From positions 59,319,501 through 59,383,500 of the forward strand of contig CM075354.1 in NCBI GenBank assembly GCA_037693485.1: 64,000 nt of DNA, written 5' to 3'. The position numbers and the translations under genes are program-made. This document shows, in pieces, positions 20,705-30,590 of the stretch (its first letter is position 1; each line of letters opens with the position of its first letter). Below the pieces are notes generated by a model. It was not told where the DNA came from and ran no database searches. It saw only the letters and a program-made list of their open reading frames with translations. The DNA comes from Kitagawia praeruptora. Lineage: Eukaryota; Streptophyta; Magnoliopsida; Apiales; Apiaceae.

Positions 20705-21699
20705 CTAGCTTATAGCCCGTGTAAAGCACGAGTTACTTTAAAATTATATGATTAAATAAAATAGAATATTATAATTTATTAATGATATAATTTAACTTTG
20801 TAATATTCATTACTAAAATTATTAGTAATAATAATAATTATTTAATAAATGATATGTATTGATTAGAACTAATAATATAAATTTGTTGTTGACGTGGATC
20901 TTTAAAAGAGAGATTTAAATATAGAATATGCCTTATTATTAGATCTAATACTCCCTCCGTCCCACTCATTTCTATACATTTGCTATTTTGGGGTTTTTCA
21001 TCATTTCTATACATTCCAAAAATAGTAAAGTTTTAATAATAAAAAACACTATTACATCCACTAACTTTCCTCCACTATCTCAAATCTATAATATAAAACA
21101 CTACTACATTCACTACTTTCCTCCACTATCTCAAATCTATTATTAAATATTAATAGGTCCCACCACTTTACCCACTTTTCATCTAACTTTACTAATTTTT
21201 TATACATTTTCTTGGTCTCCGTGTCCAAACCAAACGTATATATATCACTGGGACGGAGAGAGTAGCTATTATCTATTTACTAAATATTTAGCTATTTAAG
21301 TTTCGTGTGATATGAACAACTTACTTGCTTGCATATTAAAGCATGAGTCTAACTAATGACGTGGTTAATTAAAAATCAACTAATTCTTTTTTAGTAGTGG
21401 GAAAACAAAAAAAAAGGATAATCAACTAATTCTTTTTTAGTAGTGGATAACCAAAAAAAAGGATAACCAAAAAGAGGGGGTAACCAACTACAAAATATAA
21501 ACCCTTTTATTAAAAATCAACTAATTCTTTTTTAATAGTGGGATAACAAAAAAAAGGGATAATCAACTAATTCTTTTTTAGTAGTGGGATAACCAAGAAA
21601 AAGGGATAACCAAAAAGAGGGGGTAACCAACTACAAAATATACCCCATTTTGCTTATTATTATAATATATATATATATATATAGTATAGATAGTATAGA
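20705..21699 (-). mobile_element. Non-autonomous Helitron, minus strand, inside the LINE tail
   Basis: The minus-strand 3' end is at 20705-20740: an imperfect hairpin (CGTGCTTTACACG) followed by CTATAAG and CTAG, then T outside. The minus-strand 5' end is TCTATACTATC at 21699 (a second possible start lies at 21690). The part near the 5' end holds several tandem copies of a TCAACTAATTCTTTTTTAGTAG module with AACCAAAAA runs (21365-21650). No Rep/helicase is present. It carries a Stowaway MITE. Confidence 0.75.
20951..21262. mobile_element. Stowaway (Tc1/mariner) MITE
   Basis: 312 bp with terminal inverted repeats CTCCCTCCGTCCCA and TGGGACGGAGAGAG, flanked by TA at 20949-20950 and 21263-21264. 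The termini are the Stowaway consensus. No transposase. Confidence 0.9.
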
Positions 21700-21931
21700 T
21701 GTTGCAATATCAGTGATCAAAATCTCTAGGGTTTAAGTCGTTATGGGCCTATCTAGTTTCTTGGGGAGGATGTGTTTTGAAGATTTCCTGGTCTTTTGAG
21801 TTTTTGGGAATTGTAAGAGGTGGTTGGGTGTCTCTGTTTTTGCCAATGCATTTACATAATGGTTGGCTGCTATGTATTGGGCCTAGCCCAAATTTTCCTT
21901 CATTAATATATTTGCCGTTCTTCAAAAAAAA
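21700..21931 (+). other. LINE 3' end and poly(A)
   Basis: T/G-rich 3' UTR ending with CATTAATATATTTGCCGTTC, TTC and nine As. It is followed by the 13-bp TSD, so this is the real 3' end of the LINE that starts at 1588. Confidence 0.8.
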
Positions 21932-21944
21932 AGGTTCCTATGTG
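21932..21944. repeat. Right TSD of LINE (AGGTTCCTATGTG)
   Basis: Matches 1575-1587; follows the poly(A). Confidence 0.85.
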
Positions 21945-22636
21945 CAAGGTTAATATAGTGCATAGTATTCCTGAATATGGAAAATTCAAGTGATTAAGTC
22001 GGTGTCTAATCTTATCATAACTAGCTTTTTAGCTTTCATATTTTTTAAGTGTAAAAGTTGTTGTGACCGAACTTACTCCCGTATATTATTTTGGTGGTCA
22101 AAATTTAAATTTGTAATATGTTGATTAAACCTTATTTTTCGAAATAGTGGTTAAGAGACACTTTTTTGAAAAACAAATCAACAATTTTTCTAAAAAATTG
22201 TTCTTTAACAACTTTTTTGAAAAATAAAAATAATATAAATTTTTTTTTTTGGGAAATAAATTATTTTTGTTTCTCTTTTTCTCAAAAGAGAGGTACTTAC
22301 CCACCATTTAAAAAAATAAAATAACATTAAGTTATGACCAAAATGCTAAATTAGATAGATAAAGCTCACCACCATTGTGCAATTTATTCTTGTTTAAATA
22401 TAAAATCTTCAAAAAAGCACTCAGGAACACCAATTACATTCATGTCAGTTCTAATCATTAACAGAATATATAAAAACTAACAAACTAGTTACTAGCATCT
22501 TTAAATTCATACATTTATTTACTAATCGTTTCGGGGTAAGTTGGTGATTCTATCAACCGCGACACAATGAAGTCGCCCTGTTCAATCCCTAGTCTGTCCC
22601 CTTCCTCCATGTCCACTGCTCTTTTTAATACCCACT
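21945..22636. other. AT-rich stretch, no feature recognised
   Basis: AT-rich, with runs of A and T around 22190-22320. The 60-codon minus-strand frame at 22125-22307 is Lys/Asn/Phe-rich and looks like a product of base composition. Nothing else is recognised. Confidence 0.5.
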
Positions 22637-22790
22637 TTAGGTGTGCCATTCCATGTTCCATTTTAGGTGGTTGTTTTTGATTGGATGGTGGTTTGTGTGA
22701 ATGCAGAGGGGTTCCATTTATATTAATGAGAGGTGAGCCAATAAAATACAACCACCTAAATTGGAACATGGAATGGCACACCTAAAATGG
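22637..22790. mobile_element. MITE, member 1 of an inverted pair
   Basis: It contains GGTGTGCCATTCCATGTTCC, AGGTGGTTGT, then the complements ACAACCACCTAAATTGGAAC and GGTGTAGAAGATTTGGACTC. It is therefore itself an inverted-repeat element ending GATTTGGACTC. The left terminus is less well preserved than in the copy at 22919-23113. No transposase; superfamily not assigned. Confidence 0.6.
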
Positions 22791-22918
22791 TGTAGAAGAT
22801 TTGGACTCGTACAAAAGACAATACAAAAAAAAAATCGCTGGTGATTGTACTGTGGGCCAAAGTTCATATATTTTTGTTGGTGATTGAACGGGTCCAAATC
22901 CTTTGTCCCATTCCTTTA

Positions 22919-23113
22919 GAGTCCAAATCTTCTATACCATTTTAGGTGTGTCACTCCATGTTCCACTTTAGGTGGTTGTATTTTATTGGCTCACCTCTCA
23001 TTAATATAAATGGAACCCCTCTGCATTCACACCAACCACCACCCAATCAAAAACAACCACCTAAAGTGGAACATGGAATGACACACTTAAAGTGGTGTAG
23101 AAGATTTGGACTC
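22919..23113. mobile_element. MITE, member 2 of an inverted pair
   Basis: 195 bp with terminal inverted repeats GAGTCCAAATCTTCTATACC and the reverse complement GGTGTAGAAGATTTGGACTC. Its body (including the stretch from ATTTATATTAATGAGAGG to GAGCC) is the reverse complement of the copy at 22637-22790. Small ORFs called across it are chance frames. Confidence 0.65.
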
Positions 23114-23322
23114 CTTCTGTACAGGCCTGTGCTCTAAGAACGTATTTATAAAGATAAAAGGAGCTAACGAAAATTTTAATAAAGTAAATTTTCATAAACA
23201 AAATTCAACACTTTGTATAAACCAATTAAAAAGTTCATAAGCTGAAGTGCTGAAACAATTAGATTAAAGGTTATTCAAAAAAATAAATCACAACAAAAAT
23301 TGTTTTAATTTATATATAGAAG

Positions 23323-24129
23323 TGTTGGAATATGGATTCGATTATATTTGAATTCATTGATTTGGTAAAATCAATTCCGTTTTTACTATGGATTTTTTGC
23401 CACCGCCTTAATATAATTAATTAACACGGTTAATTAATTAAGGAAATTACCACCGATTTAATTGATTAGCTCGGCTAATTAATTAAGGCAATTGTGTTAA
23501 GGAAATCGCCACCGATTTAATTGATTAGCGTGGCTAATTAATTAAGGCAATTGTGTAGCGCATAAGTTTTCCTATCCTATATATACTCGTGTAGAGCCTT
23601 AAGATTTTTCACTCGAAAACACATATCCTCCTCTCAATATACAGTCTCTTCTCTTCCTCTGGTGATAGTTTTTGCTCGTCTCAAGCTCGCTGAGAGTGAC
23701 GCTCGTCTGTAGCCTCACTGCAATCCGTTTTATCCTGGGAGGCGTTTCGCTCGCACATACGGTGAGGGCTAATACGCTTTAAGGAGACAGTCACGCACTG
23801 GACTCGGGTTTTTCCGTTCCTTGTCTCCTCTTTTGTTTGTTTTAATTATACACATAACTGTTACTCACACACTCATAATATTATACTGTTCGTATTTATC
23901 GCAGATTGTCTAACAATCTTAAAACGTATTAAATTATATCTGTGATCTGTATCTACGTAATTATTTGTTTGTTTGAGTGACAGCAGTTTATTTTTACCTG
24001 ATTTATCTATGTGATTTTGTTTTATGTGCTTAATTAAACACGTAATTTCTTATGGCCAGTAATTCAATGGTCTGTGATTTGGTTTAGTCTATACGACTTC
24101 GTACTCAGGTTATTATCTATTACTATATA
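23323..24129 (+). repeat. Probable LTR or promoter-bearing remnant of a retrotransposon
   Basis: The stretch begins TGTTGGAATATGG, a start common in Copia LTRs. It contains an array of ATTAATTAAGG-type repeats (23400-23560), a TATATATA box at 23578-23585, and a CT-rich leader with CTCTTCTCTTCCTC. No partner LTR, polymerase or clear TSD is visible, so it could be a solo LTR cut by the Helitron at 24130, or a host promoter. Confidence 0.4.
23400..23560. repeat. Tandem repeat of about 58 bp (three units)
   Basis: Units start at about 23400, 23451 and 23509. The last two share CCACCGATTTAATTGATTAG and GGCTAATTAATTAAGGCAAT. It lies just upstream of a TATA box, like the repeated enhancers of retrotransposon U3 regions. 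Confidence 0.65.
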
Positions 24130-24975
24130 CTAGCCTATACCCGTGCGATGCACGGTTGCTTGTAAATTTTTTAATTATATTTTATTATTAAAGTTTTAAG
24201 TTGTATATATATTTTTATTAATAAAATAATTTATAACTTTATAATCCCATGTATATAAATATTATTAAAATTATTTATTTTGAATTATTATAGTTGTATT
24301 TTGAATTATTATATTTGTGTATGTGGTGCATATTAATATTAATACATATTATTTAGGTTATGTGTGTTTTTTTTTGAATTTTATTAATAATAGATATTTA
24401 ACCAAACCAAAGAGTGACAAAAAAAAGAGTACAAAAAGAGAGTGACCAAAAAAAGAGTATCAAACCAAATATACACTGTTTTGCTTATATTTTGAATTAT
24501 TATAGTTGTATTTTGAATTATTATATTTGTGTATGTGGTGCATATTAATATTAATACATATTATTTAGGCTATGTGTGTTTTTTTTTTAATTTTATTAAT
24601 AAAAGAGATTTAAGCAAACCAAAGAGTGACAAAAAAAAGAGTACAAAAAAAGAGTGACCAAAAAAAGAGTACCAAACCAAATATACCCTGTTTTGCTTTT
24701 AATAGTATAAAAAAGAGTATCAAACCAAATATACACTGTTTTGCTTATATTTTGAATTATTATAGTTGTATTTTGAATTATTATATTTGTGTATGTGGTG
24801 CATATTAATATTAATACATATTATTTAGGCTATGTGTGTTTTTTTATAATTTTATTAATAATATAGATTTAACCAAACCAAAGAGTGACCAAAAAAAGAG
24901 TACCAAAAAAGAGTGACCAAAAAAAGAGTACCAAACCAAATATACCCTGTTTTGCTTATAATAGTATAGTATAGA
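24130..24975 (-). mobile_element. Non-autonomous Helitron, minus strand
   Basis: The minus-strand 3' end (24130-24160) has the hairpin CCGTGCATCGCACGG followed by GTATAGGCTAG, then T outside. The minus-strand 5' end is TCTATACTATACTATTATAA at 24975. No coding capacity. The 5' half is a triplicated module (next entry). Same general family as 20705-21699. Confidence 0.75.
24277..24958. repeat. Three tandem modules of about 210-260 bp inside a Helitron
   Basis: Modules start near 24277, 24487 and 24747. Each contains TTTGAATTATTATAGTTG, GTGTATGTGGTGCATATTAA, a CCAAAGAGTGACNAAAAAA block and ends CTGTTTTGCTT. The unit includes the sub-terminal sequence of the Helitron 5' end, so the 5' end has been duplicated serially. 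Confidence 0.7.
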
Positions 24976-26311
24976 TTATAAGGTGACACAAGGGCAAAAG
25001 TTGCCAATTTAATGGTCGTGAAAATACAATTTTACTCTTATATTTTTAAAAATTACAAAAATACCATCCTTTAATAAGTATGTAAAAAAGGTGAAATTGT
25101 GTTTGTGTTGGGATTCGAACTACTAGCCCTCTTCTATTAAACTTATGCCATGACCAACTTTGCTACATTTAATTTTGAGTTTTGTTCAAAAATCCTATAA
25201 GATAAGCCACATCTTCTATTCTTGTCCATTCTTCTTTTACCTTTTTTTTTGAGTAAATAAATATTGATTTATATCATTTCTGAAATATTGGATAGATAAA
25301 CTTACAAAAAATATTCTAATAGATTGAGTATACTCTACAATTCTCTTTTGTCATTTTAGATTATACATACTTTAACCGAGTACAAAAAACAATTATTTAT
25401 ATGCTTCTCCGATCCATGTAGATATTAAATTCTTGAAATAAAAAATAAAATTTGGTTTTAAAAAATATGTAAATTTAAAATTTTAATTATCAAATCATAC
25501 ATATATAATTAATAATTGCATCACATTAGTTTTAGGTATATAAAAATTTAAATATGTGAGTTATATTATGGGGTTTGATCCACCAACTATTTAAACTTTC
25601 AACGAATAAAATATATGATTGGTATATATATATATACATACACGAAAAAAATGAAATTATGTTAAAAAATATGAGAACTCTAAAAATATGATCTATGTTA
25701 TATATAAAAAGTAACATAATTAATATTCAATAAATTCAAAAAATATATAAAATTTTAAATCATAATTATTACAAAATTACAACAATTATTTATATTGATC
25801 AATTAGACTATAACTCGACTGTGAAGTATGGTACATATGAATATTTATATAATTTGACAAATTGATCAATATAATATATAATAGTTGAGTACTTAGATAA
25901 ATAAAAGATAAAATCAAAAACATTGATTGTAAATTTCTTATAGATGCGTTGATCATTAAGGTCACTTTATCATATAACATTAACTGAAATTTTAGAAGAG
26001 AAAAGTGGATTCCATTTTTGAAATAATGAAATCCATCCCATGCATTTACAAAAATAACATTCGAATAGTATTATAATATATCTTAACTTTAGGTAATATC
26101 TACAGTTAACTATAGAAACATTAAGCCCTATTTAGAAATTTTTAAAATTGAGTTAAAAGATAATTCAAAATGTAATATAAAAAATTAGTATGCAAAATTA
26201 TAAAATAATTATAAAAATATTAGATAAATTGAAATCTTATAGTTTATCATATTTTTAATTACGAGAAATAAGTTCAGTGCCGCCCGTGCAAGGCACGGGC
26301 TTTTACGCTAG
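24976..26311 (+). mobile_element. AT-rich region ending in a plus-strand Helitron 3' terminus
   Basis: The right end (26278-26311) has the perfect hairpin GCCCGTGCAAGGCACGGGC followed by TTTTACGCTAG and a T outside, which is a Helitron 3' end. The 5' terminus was not identified, so the left limit is set only by the neighbouring Helitron. The interior is AT-rich and non-coding; two 61-64 aa minus-strand frames near 25532 and 25786 look like chance. A tRNA-like segment lies at 25110-25166. Confidence 0.45.
25110..25166 (-). repeat. tRNA-like segment, possible SINE head
   Basis: On the minus strand it has GTAGCAAAGTTGGTCATGGC (box A-like) and, about 30 nt later, AGTTCGAATCCC (a near-perfect box B). 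The flanks do not fold as a tRNA acceptor stem and no CCA-proximal stem is present, so it is not a working tRNA gene. It may be the Pol III promoter of a tRNA-derived SINE or an old tRNA pseudogene. Confidence 0.35.
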
Positions 26312-26360
26312 TATATCATGGATTTGCATCATGTTTTATTGTACTAGTTGGTTTTGACCG

Positions 26361-26365
26361 TAAAC
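26361..26365. repeat. Left TSD (TAAAC)
   Basis: Matches 45595-45599. Confidence 0.85.
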
Positions 26366-27948
26366 TAATACATGCTAATTTTATGTACATTTTATAGCAT
26401 GTTATCTCTCATTTATCCTTAGTTTGTAATAATTTTGTCCTTGATTAGCATGTTAGTAGCATTTTAATTTGGATTGCATGCTAAGTTGATTTTTTATGTT
26501 TATAGGATAATTTTGGAAGCAAAAGGAGCCTAATTTCGCATTTTCAAGAAACCGTAGATTAGATCTGGGCGAGCAATGAGGAAATAAGAATTGTCACTAA
26601 AATATGAAAAGTGATATATTCTTAAAGCAGGAATCCCGGTTGGAATTAATATAATTTTTGTGAAGCGAAAGGAGTCCGGTTCCAAGCCCTCAATTGTCCG
26701 CAGCTTAGGACTTAAGGATTTATTTATATTAATAAATATTTAATTTATTTAGAAAATTATATTTATAAATATCTAATAATATTAGATATTTATTTTTATA
26801 ATTTCTGGATTTAATTAATTATTTATTAATTACAAGCTGTGCGGGTTAAAAAGCATTTCTACCGAGCTCATCCATATGAAGACGAAATAGGCCCCTTTTG
26901 TTGAATTGGTTTAAGCCGCCAGACAAGTCATGTGTTAGTAAATGAATTTCCAAAGCAGAAGTTAGGTGCCGAAGCCGCCAGTTGCTTTTCAATTTTTATT
27001 TCTTTGGTTGCTTTCGGCTCAATTATTAAGTAGATGGTGTGCTTATTTCTAGTATAAATAGGTTTGTACTTCATAGGTTTTAGGAGGAATCCATCAATCT
27101 TGTAACGTAGAGCACTGCACAAAATTTCAGTTTGTATTTATTAGTTAGTTTAGGGGTGGATAATAAAAGTAGAGAAGAAGAAAAAACTTTGAAGGAGAGC
27201 TTGGGCAAGGGTTGAAGGGATTCAATTCAGACTTACAGATTTCTTCAAAGTTGTATTTTTCTTAACTCTATACTCTTGTAAATATGGTTTTGATTTTATA
27301 TATATGTTTGTGTTATTTATCTAGCATGTGTAACTAATTCTATAATTCGAGAATTAGGTAGTATTCATTGGTAATATATAATTGTTTGATTGTGATGCTA
27401 ATTCTCTACTTTTGCTAATCTATCATTGAGGGCTTAACCCAATTAAGGGAGTCATGAACCATTAATTGTATTTCTAGGAATTGTAATGAATTGGGAGAGG
27501 ATTTACAATTCTAGTACATGATATGATAGACATAATTCTATTATTGAATCGGGAGATTAATAAAAAGACTATGAAACTTATAATTCTTGGGTTTTAATAA
27601 TCTAAAATTATATTTCGATTGATCATGGGAGTGACTTTTGAGATATAATTATAGACACTATTTTGTATCTTGGGAGAGAACATTATAGAATTTAGAAGGA
27701 TTGTTTTTAGCAAAGTACGAGAGATACGCATCACATCAACATTATTGAACCAATTGAAGAAACCTAGTTCTCGGGTTACTTTCCTCATCACTTAGTTTTA
27801 ACTGCTTATTTTAGTTAAATTTAGTTAAATTTAGTTAGAAACAAACACCCAATTATTTCTCCACACTTCTAGATTGTAAGAAATTAAAACCTGAACTTGT
27901 ATTAACAGTCCTTCCCTGAGAACGAACTTCACAAAAATACTACCATCA
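26366..27948 (+). repeat. 5' LTR of non-autonomous Athila-type element
   Basis: 1583 bp, beginning TAATACATGC (the right copy has TGATACATGC, so the terminal TG has mutated to TA) and ending TACCATCA. TATA box TATAAATA at 27053-27060. Frames such as 26928-27122 recur in the other LTR and are not regarded as genes. Confidence 0.9.
27053..27060 (+). promoter_or_regulatory. TATA box in 5' LTR
   Basis: TATAAATA, repeated in the right LTR at 44699-44706. Confidence 0.55.
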
Positions 27949-27951
27949 AAT

Positions 27952-27969
27952 TGGCGCCGCTGCCGGGGA
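27952..27969 (+). promoter_or_regulatory. Primer-binding site, tRNA-Asp type
   Basis: TGGCGCCGCTGCCGGGGA, 4 nt after the left LTR and identical to the PBS of the Athila at 10822. Confidence 0.85.
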
Positions 27970-28114
27970 AGGCATCAATATTAAGTTTAGGTTATTTATT
28001 TCTTATAATTTAGATTTTATTTTATTTTTTTTTAAAAAAAAATACAAAAATATTAGTTTTGTTAATATTCAGTATTTAGTTACCAGCTTTTATTTTGGTT
28101 AATTCGAAGCTCAG

Positions 28115-28500
28115 TACCCACTCCCCTGTTTTCATAACACCACCACCCATTTCCTATTCATCTCTTTCTATCCTCCCCTGCAAACACACCACAGCCACCT
28201 TATTTCCCCTTCATATCTGCATCACACCCACCAACAGCCCCCTTCACCCCTCTCCTTTCCTCCATCTCCTACGTTCACCACCATTCACAACCTTCAACCT
28301 CCATCACCACCACTGTCATTTCAATCTCCCATCCGTTCACCCATATCCGTTCAATCCTCCATTCACCGCCTTTTCACCACTCACCGGTCTTCTTCTTCCG
28401 CACAAACACCGCACCACCTCCCCTCTTCTTTTCCTTGTTCGAACAAACGCCACTCTCCTCTCCCCCTTAATTCACCACTTAATTCCTGTTTCTAAAATTC
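28115..28500 (+). other. G-depleted, C/T-rich leader segment
   Basis: Roughly 17 Gs in 360 bases, with many CCACC, CCTCC and CTTC runs. It is followed from about 28505 to 28970 by a G/T-rich segment with the opposite skew. A 151-codon frame (28095-28550) crosses it, but its Pro/His/Thr/Ser/Leu content is what such composition gives in any frame. Probably an untranslated leader. Confidence 0.5.
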
Positions 28501-28982
28501 GGACTTGCGAGTTTTCGTCCTGGTTTTTGATTGAGGTCGAGCTGAGTTGATGTGTGTGCTCGTTGATTTGTAACCGAGCTGCTGTAGTCTGTCGATGTCG
28601 GACTGAGTTTTCATTTGTCGAAGTTTTGTTTCGTTGGTTTTTGTTTTACCGAGTTATCAAGTTGGATTCTTGTTTTTGCTGTTGTATTGCGAGTCGATTT
28701 TTTTTTCCGGTTTTGATAGTTTCGAGTTCAATTGAGTCACCATTTAGTCCTCTGCGTATTCGGTATATGAGATGGAACAATCTTTGATGATTGTTCGCTA
28801 TTTTCTGCGAGTTTACTGAATGTGTTTGTCGAGTTGTTGTAGCTAGCCGAGTCATTACCGAGTTGAACCATTTTAAATGCTGAGTCGACTGGGGTGGGTA
28901 TTTGCTGGGTTTAATTCAAGCTTTTGGGTTGTTGCTGCGTTGTTGTTCGCTGAGTCCAGTGTTGGTGTCAATTGTTTAACTA

Positions 28983-29157
28983 CAGTTAAACCTTGATAAA
29001 TGAATATTCGATAAACGAATAACCTCATCAAATGAATAATTTTTTCCGGTCCCGACATAATAGAGACAATGTATTTTTGACCTCGATAAATGAATAATCT
29101 CAATTAATGAATAAAATTTTCCAGTCCCGAGTACATTCATTTATCGAGGTTTAACTG
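28983..29157. mobile_element. Tc1/mariner-type MITE
   Basis: 175 bp with inverted termini CAGTTAAACCTTGATAAATG and CATTTATCGAGGTTTAACTG, flanked by TA (28981-28982 and 29158-29159). The interior repeats GATAAATGAATAA and has TCCGGTCCCGA/TCCAGTCCCGA. No transposase. Confidence 0.85.
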
Positions 29158-29385
29158 TAGTTTGTTGTGTTGGATTGTTTAATGCTATTGGTTCATTTTT
29201 GGCTAGCTTTATTTACAAATAAATCATGTCAAAATTTTATTAAAATTTCCTGTACATAAAATCCAATTTAATTTAAATAGGTAAAAAAATAAATAAAAAG
29301 TTTTAGAATAAAATCTAGTTGTTAATTTTTATAATAATTTGGTTTTTGTTATTTTCTGTTTTATTTACGGTTTTGTTGTTTGTTG

Positions 29386-29443
29386 AAAAAAATAAAATAA
29401 AATAAAATAAAATAAAAAAATAAAAATAAATAAAAATAAAAAA
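29386..29443. repeat. (AAAAT)n simple repeat
   Basis: A run of AAAAT/TAAAA units directly upstream of the orphan ORF. Confidence 0.8.
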
Positions 29444-29485
29444 GTGAGTAATCTAGAGCAAGCTTTTGAGGCAAACAGAGACTAC

Positions 29486-29505
29486 ATGGAGTACAATTTT
29501 GGTTG
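29486..29505 (+). pseudogene. Orphan ORF of the non-autonomous element, 5' piece
   Basis: The first in-frame ATG (29486, MEYNFG) starts 20 nt that end at the nested Tat element. The frame continues exactly at 41161, after one copy of GGTTG. In-frame codons also exist upstream (back to about 29441), so a different start is possible. See the 41161-41989 entry. Confidence 0.55.
29501..29505. repeat. Left TSD of Tat element (GGTTG)
   Basis: Matches 41156-41160. Confidence 0.9.
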
Positions 29506-30205
29506 TGTTATAGGGAGAATATTGTATAACAATATTTATGGAGGTTGCTGGATTTACGGAGCAAAATACGGATATTTTGCTTATAAGAAGAATTGGGATT
29601 AGGGTTTGTGTTTATTGATGTGGCTGCTCTTGTATATTGATAATCAGTGGTGAACTGTTTCTCATCCTTTACAAGATGCCTACGTACCCTATTTATAGGG
29701 ATCAAGCCATGCGTAGTTCTCTTAGAGAAGAAGTTATCTAGATGGGCTAGGGTTTCTATGGGCTCGGCTTGGCCCAAATCCACTATTCATCTCCTTGGGT
29801 TATTTTTTCTACCCATTTATTCTGTTCATGACCCATAAAGGGGAACCCGCAGCTGACATAATCATCTTTAATGGCGATACTGACTAGATGGCCTCGCATG
29901 CGACCTCGCTGGGTCTGGCCATGCGAGGCGATCCTCGCTGTATGGAGATAACCTACTTATGCGACCTCGCTGGGCCTGTCCATAAGCCTTCATAGTAACA
30001 TACTAGGCCACGCTGGACCTTGCGAGCTGTGACCCTGCCACTAGGGCTCGCTGGCGATCCCGATGTACAAAAATAATATGATGAATCCTCTCATGATGGC
30101 GAACTTTAATGACCCATTCCTCATTCTTTGGCCCATTATGTGAGATATGCTGATATTACAGCCCATTAGGCCTGTTTAGGACTTATGCCAAATTCGGGCA
30201 TAACA
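29506..30205 (-). repeat. Tat element 3' LTR
   Basis: 700 bp, TGTTATAGGG...GGGCATAACA on the plus strand. Minus-strand TATA box (plus-strand ATTTATA at 29691-29697). It differs from 40456-41155 at about 29711, 29774, 29900, 29924 and 30030. Confidence 0.95.
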
Positions 30206-30218
30206 ACTACCCCCCGAG
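30206..30218 (-). promoter_or_regulatory. Polypurine tract of nested Tat element
   Basis: On the minus strand CTCGGGGGGTAGT abuts the 3' LTR. Confidence 0.8.
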
Positions 30219-30431
30219 TCCATATTGCCATTAGAAATGCGATGTGGACTCAGAGAATGTCTCCCAGAAAATTGAATGCGAGGCTAAGGCCCATTATCAA
30301 TTACTCCTTTATGGGCTCTCATCGTAGGCCCAATGATTTTGAATAAATGCTAACAGCTGGCGCGTCTCTAGATCTGGTCACACCTGCTGAGATGATGACA
30401 CGTGTAGTTTGTTCGTCTCTCTCCTCCCTAC

Positions 30432-30439
30432 TATATAAA
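30432..30439 (+). promoter_or_regulatory. TATA box of the antisense gene
   Basis: TATATAAA on the plus strand, in the element's 3' region just inside the LTR. It is about 160 bp upstream of a good splice donor and oriented against gag-pol. Confidence 0.6.
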
Positions 30440-30590
30440 CCTCAAATTTCAAATCATTTGTCACTTTCCTTATTAACAACATACCGAAGTGCTGCCAATT
30501 TGCTCCCGGATCAAACAGAGACTTCAGCTCGCTATCAATCAAGAACGAGGCCAACCTTTCTCAAGATCTTCAACCATTCTTCATCAAAAA

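Larger units (their letters stand above)
1588..21931 (+). mobile_element. L1-type LINE retrotransposon, full length but decayed, interrupted by an Athila element and a Helitron
   Basis: The order is ORF1 (RRM, DUF4283-like), ORF2 (endonuclease, reverse transcriptase, zf-RVT, RNase H), a second RNase H-like frame, and a 3' tail ending in TTTGCCGTTCTTC plus A9, a form usual for plant LINE 3' ends. The 13-bp TSD brackets the whole. Removing Athila (8497-20202 plus one TSD) and the Helitron (20705-21699) leaves about 7.6 kb. Both ORFs carry several stops and frameshifts, so the copy cannot move itself. The Athila insertion is much younger than the decay of the LINE reading frames. Confidence 0.85.

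Noticed and set aside
24277..24958. CRISPR-like or satellite array
   Set aside because: Only three long, diverged modules bounded by Helitron termini; no short identical repeats with unique spacers.
28095..28550. 151-codon plus-strand ORF in the leader of the non-autonomous element
   Set aside because: Its Pro/Thr/His/Ser/Leu composition follows from the G-depleted sequence. No domain is seen, and it lies between the PBS and the better-supported ORF.
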